DNA from: Isoetes taiwanensis
Taxonomy: Eukaryota > Streptophyta > Lycopodiopsida > Isoetales > Isoetaceae
Assembly: GCA_021234155.1 (NCBI GenBank)
Contig: JAJEKV010000020.1
Span: 1,188,938-1,252,937 of the forward strand
Reading direction: 5' to 3'
Length of the DNA: 64,000 nt
Shown here: positions 59,459 to 64,000 of the stretch, one piece after another
Layout: every line of letters starts with the position of its first letter
Numbering within the stretch: the stretch's first letter is position 1
Position numbers and translations under genes: made by a program
The notes under the pieces: model-generated
Databases searched by the model: none
What the model saw: only the letters and a program-made list of their open reading frames with translations
Told to the model about the DNA's origin: nothing

Positions 59459-61159
59459 ATGGCTTCTCCTGTTGGACGAGTGGTGCCTACTATGAAGGCC
59501 ATGGTGCTGGAGTCACCTGGTTCCCCACTAGTCTGCACAAGCATGCCCATTCCGGAACCCGGACCTAACGAGATTCGAGTACGCGTATTAGCCTGTGCGG
59601 TTTGCCGCACTGATTTGCATGTGGTATGAGATCTTCTGGTAAACAATTCTAACTTTATTTCAGTTCTAGGCAAAAAATCACCCAAGCATAATCGAATTTT
59701 GTCCCAAACTTTATTTGAGGAAGAAGTAATACTTCGTGCACGATATTATGACGACCAGGTAGATGGAGATTTAAAGGAGCCCAAACTGCCAATTATTCCA
59801 GGTCATGAGATTGTAGGTGTTGTTGATAAGATGGGGTCAGATGTGGGCCTCGACCGTTTCAGTTTGCTGGATCGAGTTGGCATACCTTGGTTAGGTCGTA
59901 CTTGTGGCTCCTGCTTATATTGCTTGAATGAACAGGAGAATCTTTGTGATAACCCTGGATTTACTGGTAAGCCACATTTTTAAACTTGCTTCTACCGAGC
60001 TTCTTACATCAATTTCAGTTGGAAATCACAACTATAAGATCTTAAATCTTTTGGTGCTATTTTTTGCAAACTTGGCTGTGAGTTCTATGAAGAGCAAAAC
60101 TCTACTTACCTTGTTTGTCCACTAGTTATGTCCATGCATATATCCTTGTAATCATATTTGCATGTGATTATATTTTCAGTAATTCATAGCCATGATTGCT
60201 TATGATCCCAGTAAATTTATAGCCATGATTGCTTATGATCCCAGTGAATTTATAGTATGATCCATGCAGGGCAGTTTATGTCTAAATTGGTATTTTTTTT
60301 CCTGCTAATATACTCACCTTCTAAAGCCCGAAAGATCAAAGTTCTGGAAGAAATTTTATAATTGTGTTTGGCAGGTTATTCTACAGTTCCACACTTTAAG
60401 ATTGGGAAATTGTTTTTGTCAGGTTATCAGATTGATGGAGGTTATGCAGAATATACTGTGGCAAATGCAGACTATTGTTTTCCTCTTCCCAAATCTTACA
60501 CAGATATAGAAGTAGCTCCATTACTATGTGCAGGTCTCATAGGCTACAGATCATTGAAAAAAACAGGGTTTGCTTTGGGGCAGACTAGGAAAATGAATAT
60601 TGGCATTTATGGGTTTGGTGCTGCAGCACATATAATAGCGCAGGTGATTCTAGATCCATGTTTAGCAATTAAGCAAATTCCACATATTGTTAAGTCTTTG
60701 TTTTTGATACAGGTTGCCATCCATGAAGGCCATAATGTATATGCATTTACAAGGCCAGGAGATGATTCAGCACAAGCGTTTGCTTTAAGATTAGGATCAA
60801 TTTGGGCTGGCAGTTCTGTTAGTATACCACCTAGGCTGCTGGATGCAGCAATCATTTTTGCTCCAGTTGGGGCACTCATACCAGCTGCTCTGTCTGCACT
60901 CCGTAAAGGTGGAATTGTAGTTGCTGGTGGTATACATATGTCCCCAATTCCATCATTTCCATACTCAGTATTATGGGGTGAACGAGCAATAGTTTCAGTA
61001 GCTAATTTAACACGGCAGGATGCCTTGGAGTTCTTCGAGATTGCTTCAAAGTTACCCCTGAAGATGGAAACTGTAATTTTTCCTTTGGAGAAAGCAAATG
61101 AAGCTTTATCATTCTTGAGGGATGGAAAACTAGTCGGAGCAGCCGTTCTTGTGCCATAA
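59459..61159 (+). CDS. Zinc-dependent alcohol dehydrogenase of bacterial CAD2/AdhA-like type, four exons
   Basis: A medium-chain dehydrogenase that should interconvert alcohols and aldehydes with NAD(P). Exons 59459-59623, 59759-59966, 60423-60643 and 60713-61159 join in phase to 346 residues with GT-AG introns of 135, 456 and 69 bp. The 69 bp intron has no stop and would be read through if retained. Catalytic-zinc residues are in [16 protein letters not shown] and [10 protein letters not shown]. The structural-zinc site has four cysteines in [16 protein letters not shown]. The nucleotide-binding loop is [12 protein letters not shown]. Other conserved blocks are [27 protein letters not shown] and [14 protein letters not shown]. 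These words match a bacterial subfamily far better than plant cinnamyl or class III alcohol dehydrogenases. No transit peptide is evident. Intron 2 holds a tandem duplication near 60184-60255. No lesion is seen, so the gene looks functional. Confidence 0.92.
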
Positions 61160-61380
61160 AATGTTGTTGTAAAATGAAAATATAATAGTCTGGGCTCATT
61201 AGTTGGAATGATGTTGGAATATTTTGTAATCTATAGAGTTGATCATTGACCGTTGGAAAGAATTAACTTGCAAATCACTTCATTGAATTACGTGTGCCTG
61301 AGGTAATAAGGCTCTATCAAAGCTTTTGGGAATGATATTTCTATCAAAGCTTTGGGATGCAGAGGCCCTGTCACATATCA
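61160..61380. other. Short spacer after the dehydrogenase
   Basis: 3' UTR and spacer; a duplicated phrase 'tatcaaagctttgggaatg' is present at about 61315-61350. Confidence 0.4.
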
Positions 61381-61980
61381 AGGTGGCAAATTATCGACAG
61401 CAGGTTAATCCCATGCTCACGAGGGGCCCACACCACTACCTGCGCACCCATCTACCCATGAAAAAGCGCAGGGTGATTGCTTCCATTCGCACAGGTGCAC
61501 ACCACCTCCGCATTGAGACAGGGAGATGGATTCGGGAGCCGCGGAGGACAGAGTCCGCCGCCGGCCGCCGGCAAATGCCATTGAGGATGAAAGCCATACC
61601 CTCCGTGCCCGTCCGCATGCGACGAGCATATCCGGGCTGGGATGCTCTGCTAGTTGTGCCCCATCGCCTTTGCATGAGCTAAAAGCACGGCCTCAGCAGA
61701 GGCTTGTTGGGATCGTGACTCGGGGAGGTAATGGATACGCGGACTCGCTTTATGCCCCCCGGCTCCGACATTAACCTCACCAGACAGTGATTATGTATAT
61801 AATCGCGGCAAAGTGTCAAGATCCTTATTGCTACTAAGGTTTTTTCCAAAACCCTTCGGATCGGGATTTTAATCCCGGTACTAATGCTACTTTGCGCTCT
61901 CTTTGTACTTGGGTCCCATAGGCCAGTTGGTCTCCGTGGACGATAAAATCATATTCTATTCTATTCTATTCTCTTTGTAC
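61381..61980 (+). mobile_element. LINE 3' fragment on the plus strand
   Basis: Codes for NPMLTRGPHHYLRTHLPMKK, VIASIRTGAHHLRIETGRWI and, in a shifted frame, AIEDESHTL, the same C-terminal region as in LINE copy C. The 3' UTR has the CCCTTCGGATCGGG hairpin (61851-61875), then CCATAGGCCAGTTGG and GTGGACGATAAAA, ending in an ATTCT tail (61955-61972). Confidence 0.8.
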
Positions 61981-61987
61981 AATTGCA

Positions 61988-62260
61988 CTAGAAACGGGTG
62001 CCCGACGATGCCGGACATTAGTCATGGATGTGTTGAATGGGCAGACACAATGGATTGTGTAGAGTGGAATATGCTGTGATGGACTTTGTAGAGCGGAATA
62101 TGCTGTGATGGAATAGGTTTTGGTGCCAGTTGTGGAATGGAATAGATTTATTTCAATGGAATAGATTTATTTCATGCCTTTGACTTGGGATGGTTAATTC
62201 TTCTATTAGATCTATAAAACAATGGATTGAAATGGAATCGACCTTTGAGCGGCGCTGCTA
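61988..62260 (-). mobile_element. Helitron 3' terminus, body extends to the right
   Basis: On the minus strand a hairpin with arms GTCCGGC and GTCGGGC precedes CACCCGTTTCTAG and then T. It closely matches the terminus at 26652. The body continues right and is interrupted by the MITE at 62261. A diverged second copy of the subterminal region is at 62635-62710 ('ggcattaatcgtggatgtgt'). The 5' end was not found. Confidence 0.65.
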
Positions 62261-62571
62261 TTGGCTCCCCAAACTGACTAGAGCAACCAGGAGGATTCAC
62301 TTGGGTGAATCCTCTAAGCCATAGGAGGATTCGCTTGAGTGAATCCTAAGGATTCGCTTAAGTGAATCCTCTAATCAAATCACCCTAAAAAGCTCTGCAA
62401 CAGGCCTATAAAGTGCAATCAAAGCATGCAGCAGGCCTATAAACTGACACCTGCCACTAGGAGGATTCGCTTGAGTGAATCCTCCAAGCCAAGGAGGATT
62501 CGCTTGTGTGAATCCTGCGGATTCGCTTGAGTGAATCCTCCTTGGCTGCTCTAGTCAATTTAGGGAGCCAA
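62261..62571. mobile_element. MITE with TTGGCTCCC termini and six internal palindromes
   Basis: Begins TTGGCTCCCCAAACTGACTA and ends with the complement of TTGGCTCCCTAAATTGACTA; TA flanks both ends (62259-62260 and 62572-62573). Inside, GGATTCGCTTGAGTGAATCC or a near variant occurs six times, three at 62290-62372 and three at 62460-62540, around a centre with a duplicated 'caggcctataaa'. No coding capacity. Confidence 0.9.
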
Positions 62572-64000
62572 TAAAGTTGGTGATCTTCGAGGGTTCATCC
62601 ATCTTTGTTAAAATACTTTCCATGTGGCCTATTCACGTGTGTCTGGCATTGGGCATTAATCGTGGATGTGTTAAATGGGCCATTAGTCGTGGATGTGTTA
62701 AATGGGTAGAGTTAATGGAGTTTGCAGGTAGGAATAGAATATTGTAAGATTTATCATGTAGATGAAATGGAGTATAAGATGTGAAGAGTATTTTGCATGA
62801 TAATCTTGAACTGGAATGGAGAATGGACAATAAAAAAAAGGATGAAAGAGCAGACATTTTGTTTAAGTAGGAAGAAAATATTAGGACATGTAACGGAAAA
62901 AAGTATGCACAAAGAAAACATGCATACACTATACAGACATCTAAGCAGGTAGGGTTTAATCCTACACTTACCTCTTGCATAGCATTAATTTCTATTGCCA
63001 CGAAAAGGATAATTGATAGGTATCATTACTATATAGACATCTAAGCAGGTAGGCTTTAATCCTACACTTACCTCTTGCATAGCATTAATTTCTATTGCCA
63101 ACGAAAAGGATAATTGATAGGTATCATTACTTTGTTTGGGATGATGTTAATAACATTTAAAAAAGAGCTAGACATTGAAAGAAATATGCTAGATGATGGT
63201 CAATTAGGTGGCATGCAACTAAATGCATAACACACCAAAGAAAAGCATATGGAAACTATAATGCGTATTTTAACCTATGAATATTTTGGACTTGATCATA
63301 AGATATTATTAGACAACATTGCATTATTATTGATTGTGTTTTGGTTATGTTACGGGAGATCTTTTTTTTTTTTTTTAATTGTTGTTGTTGTTGTTGTTCT
63401 TTATTCTTTGTTCTTTATTCTTTATTCTTTATTCTTTATTCTTTATTCTTTATTCTTTATTCTTTATTCTTTTATTCTTGTAAAAGGCAAATGTTGTCAT
63501 GTTAACTTCCTAGGGATGTGGGGAACTGTCGAAAGGCTGGTGATTTGCAAGTTCCAATAGGCTACAAAGGCTTTTCTCAGTATACTATCCACAGCCAGGT
63601 TTCAAGAAAAGTGATAATGGTTATCTGGCTTCACCAGATACAGTGATAAGAAGTGTTTAGGATAGGGAATTTTTTGGGAGTGTTCTTTTGTTTACCAAAG
63701 GAAACCTCAAATGACAAGCAATTGATGATATGAATGGTGTAATCATTCTCCATGGTATTTTGTGAATTTGATTTGGGTATTAAACCTTATATGGTTAAGC
63801 ATGGGATATTTTCCTTTTCCTTCTCTTCACAAGCTGGAATTGAGTTCACAAATGATGGCATGTCACCATAAAATTGTTTCATCTAGATATTTGATTTGGT
63901 GTATACCTTGCCATTTTTGGGTGCATGTTATGGCAAAAATATGGGCATAATGCTGTGACGGCTAAGCATTGTCTTTATGGTGAAATAGGAAAATACGAAT
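62572..64000. repeat. Non-coding region with a 100 bp tandem duplication and a TTTATTC array
   Basis: 62931-63030 and 63031-63131 are direct copies (period 100) that differ at few positions. A poly(T) run at 63361-63376 and a TTTATTC array at about 63410-63478 follow. No gene is recognised up to the window end. Confidence 0.7.

Noticed and set aside
63401-63478. TTTATTC array as a LINE tail
   Set aside because: No LINE 3' UTR precedes it, so it is listed only as a simple repeat.

Overview
The window is nuclear DNA of a land plant. Three nearly complete protein genes read as plant genes: a plastid-type threonine synthase, a 2-oxoglutarate/Fe(II) dioxygenase with short introns, and a zinc alcohol dehydrogenase with four exons. 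They sit in a repeat-dominated landscape of Ty3/gypsy LTR elements with tRNA primer-binding sites, Helitrons, LINEs and MITE-like inverted repeats. A Crypton-like tyrosine recombinase gene, LINEs with non-poly(A) microsatellite tails and a bacterial-type dehydrogenase would fit a non-seed plant such as a fern or other early-diverging lineage better than a flowering plant. That placement is inference. Layout: 3-1718 holds the 3' part of a tyrosine-recombinase gene. About 5.9-8.4 kb is a decayed chromodomain gypsy element on the minus strand, with a tRNA-iMet primer site at 8431-8442 and a fused LINE zinc-binding segment. 10.38-12.06 kb is the intronless threonine synthase. 13.8-16.9 kb holds two related terminal-inverted-repeat elements with an internal pol III-like promoter, flanking a 5'-truncated LINE. 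20.07-21.25 kb is a cluster of inverted repeats and short tandem repeats directly upstream of the dioxygenase (21.56-22.64 kb). 23.3-26.6 kb contains two more LINE pieces. 26.65-31.56 kb is probably a Helitron. From 33.07 to about 53.76 kb lies one nested block: a minus-strand LINE is split by a Ty3/gypsy element (33721-50417, LTRs about 2.46 kb), and the 3' LTR of that element is split by a 5.8 kb Helitron (43890-49682). 54.41-55.33 kb carries exons of a fragmentary endo-beta-N-acetylglucosaminidase gene on the minus strand. 59.46-61.16 kb is the bacterial-type alcohol dehydrogenase, again preceded by two long hairpins. 61.38-64 kb is a LINE 3' fragment, a Helitron 3' end and a palindrome-rich MITE. 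The host genes show no operon-like or pathway relation to each other. Threonine synthase belongs to amino-acid synthesis in the plastid, while the dioxygenase and dehydrogenase are oxidoreductases of unknown substrate. What organises the window is successive transposon insertion. The clearest result is the Helitron inside an LTR: the intact sister LTR gives the exact empty site, so both element boundaries are known to the base. The most unusual coding observations are the bacterial-type alcohol dehydrogenase with plant introns and a gypsy element with an RNase H domain between protease and reverse transcriptase.
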